Shown here piece by piece: positions 35,173 through 47,374 of a stretch of DNA of 64,000 nucleotides. The position numbers and the translations under genes are program-made. The notes beneath the pieces are model-generated. The model did not search any database and was not told where the DNA came from. It saw only the letters and a list, made by a program, of their open reading frames with translations. The stretch is from Zygnema cylindricum (Eukaryota; Streptophyta; Zygnematophyceae; Zygnematales; Zygnemataceae). Every line of letters begins with the position of its first letter. Position 1 is the first letter of the stretch. The DNA is taken from contig JBBHKE010002393.1 of the NCBI GenBank assembly GCA_037447655.1, forward strand, positions 1 through 64,000, in the 5' to 3' direction.

Positions 35173-36442
35173 TCAGCAAAAGGTGGCTGACAGCAAAAGG
35201 GAGGGGGCAGCATAAGAGAAGCAGTGGAGTCCTGCAGAGGCACATATGGCCAAGGGTCCAACCTACGAACACCAAGACTCCAAATGTTAGAACGTTACAA
35301 ACGGACACCTGCAACTCCCAGCCGTAAGCAGATGACACAACAGTTCAAATGTTCTAAAATTATTGGAAACACTGTATACGGTTTCAACGTAGTATACGCC
35401 CGATGTACTCGAGAATATCGTATGACGAACGTATAGTACGGAAAAACCATGTAAAGGATTGTCGAAACGTTTTCGCACATTGAAATTTTGAACAGAAAAG
35501 CAAACCGCAGTTCTAAAAAGGCGGCATTTTAAATAATATTATACGCTTTAAACCAGGCAGGTCTTTTCACCACAATTCAGGGGTAAAATAGGGGCTTAAA
35601 CGAAAAAGCAATCGGAGACTCTCACTTAACTAAAACGGATGGACAGGATCAAACGATCTTTACTAGAATGGCTTGTGTACATAAGTTTCGGTTACATGCG
35701 AAAGTACCCTCAATCGTTACTTGCGCCTTCATTACTTCAAATATGTGACAGTTGTAGACGTCTACGAAATGTGCGACAGCCTACGATAGTACGAAACGAA
35801 ATGTATATGACTACGAAATTTCCTAAAATTAGTGACGTCTACAAAAACGGCGACGGTTGTAGACGTCGAGGTTTTTGTGACATTGTAGATGTTTAGGGTT
35901 TTGTGACATTGCGAAGTCATGCTGCCTTGCGAAGTCATGCTACCTTATGACGTCATCAACACGTAAACTTTCCGCCATGGCTTCCCGATTTCTTTTTCTT
36001 ACCATTTATCATTCGATATGCCATCAAAATGAGACCAAAAATATATATAGAAAAAAAGAAAAAAATATATCTTTCATTCGATACTATTATTGCTTACATT
36101 TCATTTAGAGATGAGGGAAAGAGGAGCGGCCGAATGAAAAAGATGGGGAGAGACGAGGACGTTGTAATTTTTTGCAAAGGACCCATGAATGAAAGTGGAG
36201 GTCCGAGACCGCAACGAATTTTTTTCCGTACATGCATGTCATTTTTGTACGTACATGCGCGTGACGAGTATGTAAAAAAATAGCGTGTACTCTCCCTCGT
36301 TCAACAATTTTCGAAGACGTTTCACGCGTGCAATACCTGCTTTCTATTCGTCGATAGGGTGCTATTTTGGTTAAAATCAGATCGCGATTTGATTCCATTA
36401 CAAGTGTGAAGATGAGCTGGAAGTGGGTCGCGATGATAATAA
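35173..36442. other. Upstream region of the kinesin gene
   Basis: The first few hundred bases should hold the kinesin promoter and 5' UTR. Further on the DNA is rich in GTAGACGTC, CGTAC and GTGACATTG words, like the interior of the Harbinger-type element at 18456-19233. Frames here (for example 36105-36857 on the minus strand) match nothing known. Confidence 0.4.
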
Positions 36443-36603
36443 CGCCAAATTGCCGTACCTTCCAAGTTCCAAGATGACGCAAAATGTACTTGTGTTTTTG
36501 CCCATTTTTCGTACGGCGTAATATTTTTTTGTTGGAAGTCCCATTTTCTGTGAAAACGACGGAAAAAACCCTTACTTGAACACATGGGAACACGCCCTTA
36601 GAT
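36443..36603. mobile_element. Fragment of a Harbinger-type element, right end
   Basis: GAAAACGACGGAAAAAACCC, then TTACTTGAACACATGGGAAC and ACGCCC followed by TTA, parallels the right end of the element at 18456-19233. The matching left end was not found. Confidence 0.6.
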
Positions 36604-37892
36604 CGTATTACAAGGTTTTCTCTAGGATCGACTTCGGCCGTCGACCGTACGATGTGACCATAAGTACAGGCTACAGCGTCCTTAAGTAACTTGTCCTTAG
36701 TGCCCGTCACCAACCGACAAGCTTCTGTCGGCGGCACCAAAACACCTCTGTACTTTGTCCCACCCTCCATTTGTACGTATCGACATATCGGCTCACGTTT
36801 GTCGGATCCTCGTGTACATAGCGATTGGTCCACCGACCAGCGGTCCGACAGCTGCATGTGGCGGCCTTGTGATCAGCCAATCACTGCTTTTAGAGCGAGA
36901 GACGATAAGGCTCGGTACAAGGGAATCCGTGCAAGGCAATCCTAAATCTTGTCGTACATTATCGACGTGGGAAACTATCCCGTCCCAACGGGATAAGTAC
37001 TCCATGTGTCACTACTGTAGACGTACTGGCATGCACTACACCGCGAATCGCTATTAGCGTCAATATTCGTTCGACAGCCGCGTGGTCGACCGTGTGAACG
37101 TAGATTTGTGTACGATTTGTTAGATTCTGTGTACGTACCTATAATAGTGTAAACATCTTTATGGCGATTTTTATTTTTTTTGGATATACCCAAATTAGAT
37201 ATAGTAAAAAATTAGAGTAAGGGTCAAGTTCCATCAGTCGAAAAGTGGGGTAGTTTAAAGAAATCCGCGACTATCCGTACTAATTCGTACCGCTTATTTT
37301 GTTTTTATACGCCAAACAACATTACAGAGAATCTTGCCAATACTCTCCAAACGTGTTGGAGGTAATACTGACCGTCTGTTGTTCATCCGCGAGGCGTTCG
37401 CTTCATTTTTCTCTGTAGCTCCCAACGTACTTGTAAGAGGTGGGTTGGCAGATACACAAAAAAATTAATCGTGACACACTGGACGAATAAGCTACGTGTC
37501 ACGATGGAAAACCAACGAAAATTGACGAAATTCGCACATGGTATGTACGTTTCAAAATGCAACTGAAAATTAAAAAAGTAATCTCGAAACGGTCCTTCGT
37601 CGCACAACGTTTTTCGTCACACTATTTACAAGAAAGGATTTTCGCCATGTTCGAAAACACGGACCCTAAAAAATGAGCTGGCGTAAAAGACTGGCGTTTG
37701 CAGAAAGTACACAAGTTTTGTCGTATTATGACTTGGTACGCAGGTACATGTTACGCAATTGAAGATTTGAAGTGAAATTTGTCGACGTGAAGATTTTTAA
37801 AAGATTTTAAATATCCGGTGAAAAGCTTCGTGGTGCCACTCAATGTATAACACGTGGATTACACACATTTTTCGTGATGGAACATCGACTCA
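36604..37892. other. Intergenic, transposon-like DNA without genes
   Basis: Contains one isolated MITE-type end, TACACCGCGAATCGCTATTAG-like, at about 37038. No gene or complete element recognised. Confidence 0.4.
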
Positions 37893-38010
37893 GGGTGACG
37901 TTCCATTAGGCGGTCCCAGTAAATGTACGGACAAGTCTACTGGCAACGTTTACTGGAAGTCCGCTCCATTGTGTCGGGCCAGTAACAAACCTTCCTTAAT
38001 TATGATTGGC
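37893..38010. mobile_element. End of a Harbinger-type element 2 relative
   Basis: GGGTGACGTTCCATTAGGCG, followed by a segment with GTAAACGTT-type and CCATTGTGTCGGGCCAGTAAC sequence, is homologous in inverse orientation to 20710-20785. The opposite end was not found. Confidence 0.6.
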
Positions 38011-40084
38011 GCCACGTAAGTTACTGTCCAGATTCTAAAAATCTTGAAAAAAATCTATAAACGGAATATCTGTACAAAATTTCTGAACCACCGGAGATAT
38101 TAATGATTCGTACATAAATTTTTCGGCTAGATTTTGATTTTGAAAGTGGAAATCAAAATGTCGAAACAGAATGGCAAAAAAACGCGACAAACTTTGAAGG
38201 TCGCGGCAAACTTCGAATGTCGGCGGATGTCATACGAAGCGTGCGAGGATATTTTCACTTGACCTGCATTCAACGTGGCAGGAGGCACATGGCATGTACA
38301 ACGTGCACGCCTGTGATTGCTTGTACAACGTAGATATTTTTTTTCCTTTTCACGTGTACCAATGGTAATGAATGGCAATCATCTAGTGGGCCCCTACTCT
38401 CCTCGCCGATGAGAGTTGGGGCCCACTGGATGATGTGTTGGATTGCTTCGTGGATCTCAAAAAGTGAAACATCCAACGGTCAGGAATTACGCCTACATCA
38501 TTGGAGCTTTCGACAGCTTTCCAGTAACGATGTTTCGTCCTACAAAAAAAAAAGTATGGTACGGCTATGTACGTCACTGTACGAAAACGTTCGACGTCCA
38601 GTAACTAACCCCACTTTTTGTCTAATGGAAATTCACACTTAGTGGAGATACGAAACATGTCTTTTATATTTTTTGAGAGGATTTTTTGTCACGCCGATAT
38701 TGCTCCGATGAGGTTCAGGGGAGGCATCCGAGGGCTCCTAGGCCTCACAGCTCAACCAGGTGGCAAAAAGGGGCGAAAGCGGTCATTTCAAGGGCTTTTC
38801 CAATGATTGGGTGGTTTTGGACCGTACGATGATAGCGGACGCTGATCTGCACGGTTAAAAATCGCGCAATCATTGCGAACGGCCTTGAATTGACCACTTT
38901 TGGGGCCCTACAAACCCTAGGGTTTAGGGTTTGAGTCCATCAAGGCACTTTTCAGTCCAAAGGGGTTGTACAGCAAAAATGCGATGAACAGCAAAAATAC
39001 AAAAATACTTTTCTAGTTCTCTGTCTTCGAAATAGACCCGAAAAAAGCTAAATGATTGCGACAGCCGCGGAAAAACAGGAAAACGATTCGCTTGAAATAA
39101 AATTTAGTACGCACGATACAGGCGTCAAGAAACCAACCAATTTAAATGAATTTACACATATTTTGATACTTCCGTTAGATTTTATCGGTTTCGGTTGTAA
39201 TTGCCACATGGCAATTACAGAATGGCTTTCGTATTTAACGGCTTCTTGCAGTGGCCCCACCAATGGGGTCGATTTAAGTACAATCTTTGTGACGCGCAAA
39301 TTGGCCCAATGGGCCGATCCCGTGCTTATCCTTTTCAGGCGGGAAATCGGAATTCCTGTGGAATTGATTCACATTCCAGCCGCCGTACATATCCTGTCGA
39401 CGTGTCATGGCTGTCGAATCGTCTGGACCCCGCTGGACCGTACCGACTTCTGACAGTTTTGGGGCAGGAATCAGATTTGGGAGTGAGCGAGGCATTTCCC
39501 TATTTTGTTTTTTTCTCGACTTCCAAATGAACAAGCAATGCTGGAATTCCGTACGAATCTAATAATATCCATCCCTTAATATCACTTAGGGTGGAAACTA
39601 GTGTTGTGTATCGCTAAAAAATTTATCGCGATAACACCGATACCGATAGTTATCGGTTATCGAACGGTCAGAGGTACCGATATATCGGTCCGAGACAAAC
39701 AAATTCCATATCGGCAATAACTTAAAAAAATAAAGTATGCATACAATAGTACTTTATAACATACTGTATTATTTATTGACTTTATATAGCGTGACATGCC
39801 ACATAAGAATCTCTTCCGTGTCTGTTTAATTGGAATTCATTACGAACAGCGCAACATATAAACGTTGACAAATTTAAAACAATATTTTGTAGTTCTAGAA
39901 CTATAATACCGAAACCATAGTTGTTCGTGCGATTTTAACCTTTTTCCGATTTCTACGTATAATTCGTGCCTCTTGAAAAAATCGCAAAAAATCGTGGAGT
40001 ATTTTTTGTTTGGTAAGGTGAATGCAAAATTTACAAGGAATGTACGGACTTTGACAAAAAGATACGTTCCACTTTGTAGTACTT
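38011..40084. other. Intergenic, no gene recognised
   Basis: Noted items: an interstitial telomere-like word (AAACCCTAGGGTTTAGGGTTT near 38914), three short perfect or near-perfect hairpins at 39192-39330, and a single hAT-like end (TAGTGTTGTGTATCG, about 39603) followed by TATCGGT palindromes. The 133-residue frame at 39052-39453 matches nothing I know. Confidence 0.4.
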
Positions 40085-40470
40085 TTTGTAATTCTGTGAC
40101 CTCCGTTAGTCCACATAATGTCCAGCTTCTATGAAGCCTCTAGGATAATATTTGCCCGTTTGACTTTCTCACTGAATAACTGCCACCTTGGCACGCAAAT
40201 ACTCTAACCACCTCGTAAATACTCTGACCACCTTCACCTTTGTGAAGGCTCGACTCCCTTGAGTCGAAGGCAAAAAGAATCATTGAAAATATACTCCACT
40301 GAGCATTAAATTATGGCTGGCCAAAGATGGCCTATAAATATAAAAGGTCTCTCAAAGAGAGAGGTACCTCAAAAAATGTCTAAGTCCTAATTCCCTCTCT
40401 AAACCCCCTACTACAACTTTACTAAACCAATCACAAGATTGTAAAGTACAAGAAGTATAGCTACCGCGAT
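40085..40470 (-). mobile_element. LTR fragment related to the solo LTR at 49298-50476
   Basis: On the minus strand it reads TTTAGAGAGGGAATTAGGAC, a TATA-like TTATATTTATAGGCC, TTTGGCCAGCCATAA, GATTCTTTTTGCC and GACTCAAGGGAGTC in the same order as the solo LTR. Boundaries are approximate and diverged. Confidence 0.6.
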
Positions 40471-40529
40471 ACATGTTGTACGATCATAGTACGGCAGGAG
40501 CGGAGTATAGCTATCGCGATACTTCTTCT

Positions 40530-41460
40530 ACCACTATAGAACTATTGTTCTACAACCATCGTTGCAGGAGGGGAACCAGCAGAAGTAGTGGAAGTAGACA
40601 TGGAAAACAAACAAAAGCTATCAAGCACCTACTCAACAACCAACTTTCAGCTTACACCAAATATGACTTAGAAGGCCAATATGCCTCAAATTTGCCACAA
40701 TGATACACAATACACTAAAATGACATTTTCAAAAATTGCAGCCCAAATGACTGGGTAAACCATAAGATATGATGTCTAGAAGTTTCCCAAAAATCGCCCT
40801 TAGAAAATCGTATTCCCACAACTGGATGATACAAAATTGGCTAAGTCCTAAGTTATATACTCACAGTGTGTATCTGCTGATCTACACTAATTTGGGTAAC
40901 CGTTACTACGGTTATTATCCTGGCTAACGACAAAGCATCCTACATGTACGTCACTGTACCTCAGAACCCTAATTATTATTTTCTAAAAACCTGATTAATG
41001 GAACAGTATTTTTTTATTACACTAAACTACAAAACAATATTATTCAAATATTTCCAGATATATTGAACCGTACTCAAAATGTTCCAACCGTACACAAAAC
41101 GTTCCAAATGCTTAGTTAGTGGTAGCCGCTAAAGTCCAGCCGAATGTGGTCGTGTAGTACGAAGCACCTGAGTGCTTCGTCACTTGTGGTCCCACGCAAA
41201 TCACGCTTCGGGTCCCTCGTGAATCATGCTTGTGGTCCTAGGTGAATCGCCTCCGTTGGAACAATTCAATCGACGATGGTACCGTCCAACTGTACCATAT
41301 ATTTTCGGAATACCCGGTTCAGATCCCGTTCGTCCGATCCTCTAAATCAAATCGTCAACTGCGTGACGCGTGTGGCTGAGTGTCGACGCCACTCCGAAAA
41401 ACCTGCATATGTTCTTTTGCCGACATGTGTCCATGTAAAAGTACAATACACTCTGCTGCA
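40530..41460 (-). mobile_element. Diverged copia LTR and gag-start fragment
   Basis: The segment at 40545-40605 (GTTCTACAACCATCG to AGTAGTGGAAGTAGACATGG) matches the gag start of the copia element at 47300-47360. The sequence beyond it shares words with the copia LTR block (CTAAGTCCTAAGTTATATAC). It is an older or different subfamily in the same orientation. Edges are uncertain. Confidence 0.45.
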
Positions 41461-41529
41461 CTTTTAGCTACTGTAACGCTAATTAAGATAAGTATTGCAG
41501 TAGACTACTTAGAAAATATTCTAAGTTAT

Positions 41530-42690
41530 TTTTGTTGTTCTAAGACCACGAAGCAGGTGAAGCATCAGCAGTAGTAGTGGAAGTAGACATAATCTCACTC
41601 ACAAAAGCTTATCAAGAATCCTAAAAAAAAACTGTTTTTGTACCACACTAATTTTGTCACACTGATCCAACACTGGCTCAAACTATACCACAGTATAGAG
41701 TAAATACAAAACTGAGAACTCCCAAAGTTTTAGCTTAATTGATCCAACTTACACCAAGATAGGTAACTCAAAAGTTTCCCAAAAACAATCTGCAGATTAC
41801 ACAGTTTAGAAGTCTGGATACATAAAATGTTCTACGTCCTAAGTCTTATACTCTTCACTCAGTTGTCCTACTACATAGTGTTGTACCGCCAATACAAGTG
41901 TTCCTAAAATATACATCCAAAAGAACTAAACCGCAACTAAGGTCTAAGTGCTCCTAATCACGCTAAAACTAATCTATCATTGTTCAATCAATATTACTGA
42001 GAATCCTATACATGTGATTTGTTCAAATGCGTGTCGCCTGGCTAAGTGACAACTGTCTGGGTACGACCATCCGGCTGTTGCAAGACATCTGTTAGGGAGT
42101 CACTAAATTATTCTCTCATGAATCTCGTCTGTAGACTTGATTCATATCAATCGTAGCAGCGCAGTCCAATTCTCGATTACATTCAAATATCTGCAGCTTC
42201 GTAGCGGCTACGTTGTCCCATACCAAAAACAGCCGCAGCTGCGTTTGTCTTGTTGTGTAGCAACTACGTTGTCCTTTACCAAAATATCATCTGTTACGTT
42301 TTTCCGGTTGCGTCGCAGGCTGCGTTCGTCCGTACAAACCATATCAAAAATAACGGCAGCTGCGTTGTTCCAATGTTGGTGTCGCTACCATTCAAAACCT
42401 TGCACTGTGCTTCAAGTGACGACACGTGTCCCTATATATCTAGTTTTCTGGCGTCCTATAAATTTGCTGAGACCTAAAGCTTTCCAAAAACAACACTCCC
42501 CTAAAGCTTTAGACTCAGTATGCCAGCGCAGCTTCGATGTCGAACTAGCGCAATCGCATCATAGCAACGTAGCAATTTAGCAAGTCACCTAGTCCCATTA
42601 CATCCCCGTTATTGGATTAGCGTAACATGGCAGTATAGCAGTGCAACAACTCAGCTATTCAATTAATCCCACTGCATCCCTACAATGCTT
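41530..42690 (-). repeat. Copia LTR-bearing block, downstream copy
   Basis: Direct repeat of 47303-48501. On the minus strand it contains, in order, the end of the RNase H frame, LTR sequence with many GCAGC/GTAGC words, a PBS-like TGGTATAGTTTGAGCC near 41690-41705, and the first codons of a gag that then stops matching at about 41530. Having both RNase H end and gag start around the LTR shows that elements were joined head to tail. Exact LTR termini were not resolved. Confidence 0.6.
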
Positions 42691-42728
42691 CAACTTGGGA
42701 GAAGGAAGAGCTTTAGTGAGCACATCTG

Positions 42729-43500
42729 CAATAATTTTAGCATTTGGCAAATAACATAATCTAATCACTCAAGAGAACACTTTTTCTCTTAGAAAGTGTA
42801 ACTTTACATCAATGTGCTTGCTTTTGAAGTGGTGAATTAGGTTAGAGGCAACGGCAATGGCAGTCTGGTTATCAAACCAGATCACCTGTGGACCAACCTG
42901 CATGTATCCAATTATTGCAAAATGGATTTCACCCATTAGAGTTCTTTGAGGGCCTAGCTCGCTGCCATATATTCTGACTTTATCGTCGTTTTGTTCCGTG
43001 ACCTTTTGAAGTTTGCTGCTCCAACAGCAAGTCCTGTTCCCAATTTGCAAAACGAATCCCGTGGTGGATTTTTGGCTTGGCATGTCGCCATAGCTTGCGA
43101 CACTCCATGTTTGCAACTTCACTTCTCCTCCGCCTAGTGTGAGTTTGAGGTCTTAGGTTCCTGCCAAGTATCTTAAAACTTTTCTTGCTGCATCACGGTC
43201 AAATTTTTTCGGATTCTCTAGACTTTTGCTCAGTACCCCAACTGCTGCAGCAATATCCGGACTGGTACGGTTAATGAAATATATTAAACTTCCCACTATA
43301 TGTCTGTAAAGTATCAGTGTCATAGGATCATCCTCCTCTGACTCAAAAATTTCACTGACAATAACACCCGGTTCTGTTTTTTCCCCTTCTAACTTAAGCC
43401 GAAACTCCATTGGTGTTACACATCTTTTTGCTCGCCGCATTTTATATTCATCTAACATGTTTCCAATAGCCTCCTTTGGAGTCAATTTAATTAATCTGTT
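42729..43500 (-). pseudogene. Ty1/copia RNase H region
   Basis: Frames 43485-43153 and 43122-42769 carry the copia hallmarks: LILYRHIVGSLIYFINRTSPDI-like text, then the T-G-F-V-L-Q-I-G block, QTAIAVASNLIHHFKSKHID (here NQTAIAVA replaces the usual NQSAI) and VKLHFLREKV. The two frames do not join without a stop or shift at about 43150, so it is broken. Confidence 0.85.
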
Positions 43501-43518
43501 GTTCCTATCCCTCTCAAC

Positions 43519-44200
43519 CTAAATACCCAAAATATATTTTCTCTCATCAAGGTTTTTCATCTCGAACCGTGATTTTAAAGCATTTTTTATTTTGTTAATT
43601 TTAGCCATTGATTTGCAAACTAATAGTAAATCATCTACGTATACCGCTATATACATTATTCCATCCTCACCCTTTAAAACATAGACAGAGTGATCAGAAC
43701 TTATCCTTTTAAATCCTAGGCTAGTTAAGAATTCATCAACTTTTAGATTCCATTGCCTAGGGGCCTGTTTTAGGCCATAGAAAGATTTTAGCTGTTTGCA
43801 TACTAAGGGCTCTTTTCCTGGTTTTGCATACATTTCAGGCTGCTGCATGTAAATGGTCTCCTCTAGTTCTCTATGCAAAAAGGTCGTCTTTACATCCATC
43901 TGATGGATTTCCATAACTTCTATAGCAACTACAGATAACAAAATCCTAACTGTCGGAAATCTTACAATAAGAGAAATTGTTTCTTCAAAATCAATTCCTT
44001 CCTTGATTATACCCCTTTGCCACAAATCTAGCTTTGTATTGTTTAATGGTATTATCTGGATTTAACTTCACCTTGAATACCCATTTGTTGCCGATCGCTT
44101 TTCGATCCGGAAGGAAGGTCCACAAGCTCCCATGCCTGAGCCTCCATGATCGACTCCATTTCATCGTTTGCCGCCTCAATCCAGTGATTCCGCTACGGTG
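43519..44200 (-). pseudogene. Ty1/copia reverse transcriptase
   Basis: Frames 44179-43991 and 44025-43519 carry KAIGNKWVFKVKLNPDNTIK and YKARFVAKGYNQ, then VDVKTTFLHRELEETIYMQQ, SFYGLKQAPRQWN and the catalytic YVDDLLL. The two frames overlap, so one frameshift near 44000 separates them. Otherwise the RT core is well preserved. Confidence 0.88.
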
Positions 44201-44239
44201 ATGAGAAGGCTTCCCTTATGGTCAGGCTCCCATGAGGCT

Positions 44240-44920
44240 GCCGAGTAGGCAAAGTGAGAACTTGCCTTCAGGCGGCTATTGGATCTTCTTCCGCCCGGGA
44301 ATTCTGAGGCTAAAATCGTCGGATCCCGTGCATTGCGCTTGTTGCGCTGGTTGCGATCCGTAGGCAGTTACTGCTGTTGGTCCGCTTCAAAATGAGGTTG
44401 TTGGGGAACCCGATTATTTTCGGACCCTTGTGTTACCACTGGAGAATTTTGCATCTGTGGGAAAATATTATGGATGCTATCTAAAATGACATATTCCTCT
44501 ACTTTTTGTTGCTTTTGTTGCTCTGTCGTTGTAAATAAGTCTATCGAGTCTAGTTCATCTTTGACAACGATGTTCGTTGCTACAATAATTTTCTGTCTTT
44601 AAAAAACAAAGACTCTATAACCTTTAGAGTGATCATCGTATCTTAACAAAATGCCCTGCAATCCCTTAGGTTCCATTTTCCATCTATCATTAGACGTATC
44701 CAAAATAAAGCATTTATTTCCAAAGACTTTGAAATGACTTACATCCCATTTTCAACCCGTCTAGGTCTTATAAGGAGTGGTTTCTAACGATCTTGAACCT
44801 ATCCTATTTTTGATATAAATTGCACAATTTAATGCTCTAGCCCAGAATTTCGGATCTACGTCCTTATCCGCAAGCATGGACCTAAAGATATCTGTGATAA
44901 TTCTATTTAGTCTTTCTGAG
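44240..44920 (-). pseudogene. Ty1/copia integrase 3' part and linker, second half of a chimera
   Basis: On the minus strand it starts inside the integrase (SMLADKDVD-like, FWARALNCAIYIKNRIGS) and runs through the HFKVFGNKCF-type linker to the RT. Its first 150 bp repeat the last 150 bp of the integrase segment at 45309-45460 at about 88% identity by eye. The two halves thus come from different copia copies. Several stops. Confidence 0.7.
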
Positions 44921-45305
44921 TGTAACACGGTTACAGAATTGGGTACTTAGTGGCTAGGGCTAGGCTGCTATAGTTGCGATTTCAGAGCAGCGCAGTTGCG
45001 TTTCCAGAGCAGCGCAGCTGCGATTCCAGACCAGCGCAGCATAGCAGCGTAGCAACTTAGCGGCGTAGCAACTTAGTAGCGCAGCAGCGTAGCAACACAG
45101 CATAGCAACGCCGAAGAATGTAGATTGAGCTGTATAGTTCTACAAGGAAGTTTTTGATAGATCTCGGTTGATCGTGAAGGTCCCATGTACAGCTGTATAG
45201 TACTAGGTTGACCAGCAGTTAGTTAGTTTAAATAGTCGAGTAAGACCTAGTGAATGACACCTCGAGTAGACCTACACAGCTAACGCAACCTTGTACTCTC
45301 TTTCA
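44921..45305 (+). mobile_element. Possible solo LTR between the two copia halves
   Basis: Starts TGTAACACGGTTACA and ends CTCTCTTTCA, with a TATA-like TTTAAATAG near 45226 and GCAGCGTAGCAACTTAGC repeats in its first part. The flanking 5-mers (CTGAG and AGTAA) do not match, so a simple insertion is not proven. It sits exactly at the chimera joint. Confidence 0.5.
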
Positions 45306-45308
45306 AGT

Positions 45309-45977
45309 AATAAGGAGTGGTTTCTACCGATCTTGAACCTATCTTGTTTTTGATATAAACTGCACAATTTAATGCTTCAGTTCAGAATTTCAGATTCACG
45401 TCTTTATCCGCAAGCATGGACCTACAGCTTTTTGTGACAATTCTATTTAGTCTTTTTGAGACACCATTTTGTTCCGGAGAGTATGGATCAAGTATTTTGT
45501 GACTTATACCTTCCTTGAGTAAGAAGTTTTCAAACTCTTTTGACGTATATTCCCCGTCATTGTCCGATATGAGCTCTAGAATTGGCAAGCCGAGTAGTTT
45601 TTCCGCCCACACTTTGTAGTGTTGAAAATGAGTGAAGACTTCACTCTTGGCTTTCGTGAAGTAGACTTTAGTAAACCTCAAAAATCATTTGTAAACGTAA
45701 CTATATATTTCATCCACCCGGCGGATGTTACCTTTGCAAAGTCAAAAACATCAAAATGAATGAGCTGCAAACGTTTAGTAGATTTATGGTCAGACTCTTG
45801 AGGAAACGATAATTTGTGTATTTTTCCTAATGCACAACCATCACATGTTTTACGTGACTGATTTGACAAAGTGACTCCTATTTCACCAACATTGACCATC
45901 TTTTTCATACTGTCATAGTTTACATGGCCTAATCTTTTATGCCACAGCTCATTTGAGGATAATGCACCGGAATACAA
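45309..45977 (-). pseudogene. Ty1/copia integrase
   Basis: Frame 45977-45678 carries the pre-integrase zinc region (LWHKRLGHVNYDSMKKM, then CDGCALGK). Frame 45681-45382 carries the core (LELISDNDGEYTSKEFENFL, HKILDPYSPEQNGVSKRLNR). The final catalytic Glu, normally in GVxER, is replaced by Lys (GVSKR). A frame change separates the two parts at about 45680. Confidence 0.83.
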
Positions 45978-45994
45978 AACATCATTTTTTTTAA

Positions 45995-46330
45995 TTATCG
46001 GGCATTATCCGTTCGATACATTTTGTTGGCATCTCTAGTTCTCGAAACGACAATTTTTCCATTTTTGCTAACAACCTGCCTGCTGTGTTTCAGATTGACC
46101 TCAAACCCTTTGATTTCTACCAAAGAAATTGAAAACAAATATTTCATAAAATCTGGTACATAGAGAACATTATGAAGAGTTCTCTCAAGTGCCTTACCCT
46201 CTACATCAACTAGCAAGGAGACATCACCTACAGCCCGCGTTTCCACACTCATTCCACATGCATAGTAGATATTTTTCTCTGGTGTTGATTTCGGATTTTT
46301 GAAAACTGCATTGTTCTAGTACATATGGGC
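45995..46330 (-). pseudogene. Ty1/copia protease region
   Basis: The frame ending at 45995 has TLHNVLYVPDFMKYLFSISL, the typical copia segment after the protease. Upstream, the active-site DTGAS-HM reads D-M-G-A-L-A-HM with a stop nearby, so the protease is dead. Confidence 0.75.
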
Positions 46331-46365
46331 CAACGCTCCCATGTCCATTATCTATCCATTGTCAT

Positions 46366-47374
46366 TCACGCCCTCCATTGGTGTTGCCATAGCAAATAGA
46401 TCACCATCCTCCTCGTAAAAGAGTGAAAGAGACTTGTCGTGATGAGATGAAGCCGTTGACAATAGTCCATTTCCTCGTTGTGAAGATCCCGTGAAGCCTT
46501 GATGAAATTGGCTCTGCTGCCATCCAGGCCTATACAGACATGTTTCATTAGCTTTCTTAAGCTTAGGACATAACTTATATCCATGACCTTTTTCATTACA
46601 ATAAAAATAAACATTGAAATATTGTCTATTTCCTCTTTGATTAAACTGTCTAAACTGATTTTGATTTTTAGCATACTGATTTCTTTGATGATTAATCTGA
46701 CCTTTTTTGTCAAATTCTGTGCTAAATGCCTATACTTGTTTTTCACCATAAAGATTTTTAGAATCTGCCTCTTCTTCTAATATCAAATTAATAGCAAACT
46801 GTAGTGTCCAGCTACCTTTATCTTTTTGTTTCAGCCTATTAGACGATGCTCTCATAATATTAGGAAGACCCCTCATTAGCAAAGCAGTGTGCTGAAACTG
46901 AGGAAAATATCCACCTGCACAAGCATGAGAATCTATTAGTATTCGAAATTTATTACAATATTCTTCCATTGTGCCACTCGTGTATTTGTAGTCCCAAATC
47001 CGTCCTGCCAAAAACAGTTTTTCCTAAACATTAGCCTTTTCAAAATCATCCTTGAGAGATTTCTAGATATCGATCCCCTTTTTCATTTTTATCCGTGACA
47101 TAGCAAATTCTTCTAAAATACAAAATTTCAAAATTGACCGAGCTTGCGAATTTTTGTTTGACCAAGACGGATCCGATTCCGTCAGTGAACCATCTAAAAT
47201 ATCCAAAAGATTCATATTTTCAAAGTGTGTTTCCACCATATTCGCCCAATACGAGTATTTTTCTACCGAGAAAATAGGAATTCTTGATGAAAGGCCCATA
47301 ACCTGTTGTTCTACGACCACTGGAGCAGGTGAAGCATCAATAGTAGTAGTGGAAGTAGACCTAATCTTTCTCAT
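46366..47374 (-). pseudogene. Ty1/copia gag
   Basis: Frames 47374-47063 (MRKIRSTSTTTIDASPAPVV), 47011-46730 (EEYCNKFRILIDSHACAGGY) and 46749-46366 are consecutive parts of a UBN2-type gag. The zinc knuckle reads Y-F-Y-C-N-E-K-G-H-G-Y-K-L-C, so its first Cys is Tyr. At least two frame breaks. Confidence 0.78.

Noticed and set aside
36105-36857. 250-residue minus-strand frame
   Set aside because: No recognisable domain, overlapping open frames on the other strand, and the DNA has words shared with Harbinger-type elements.
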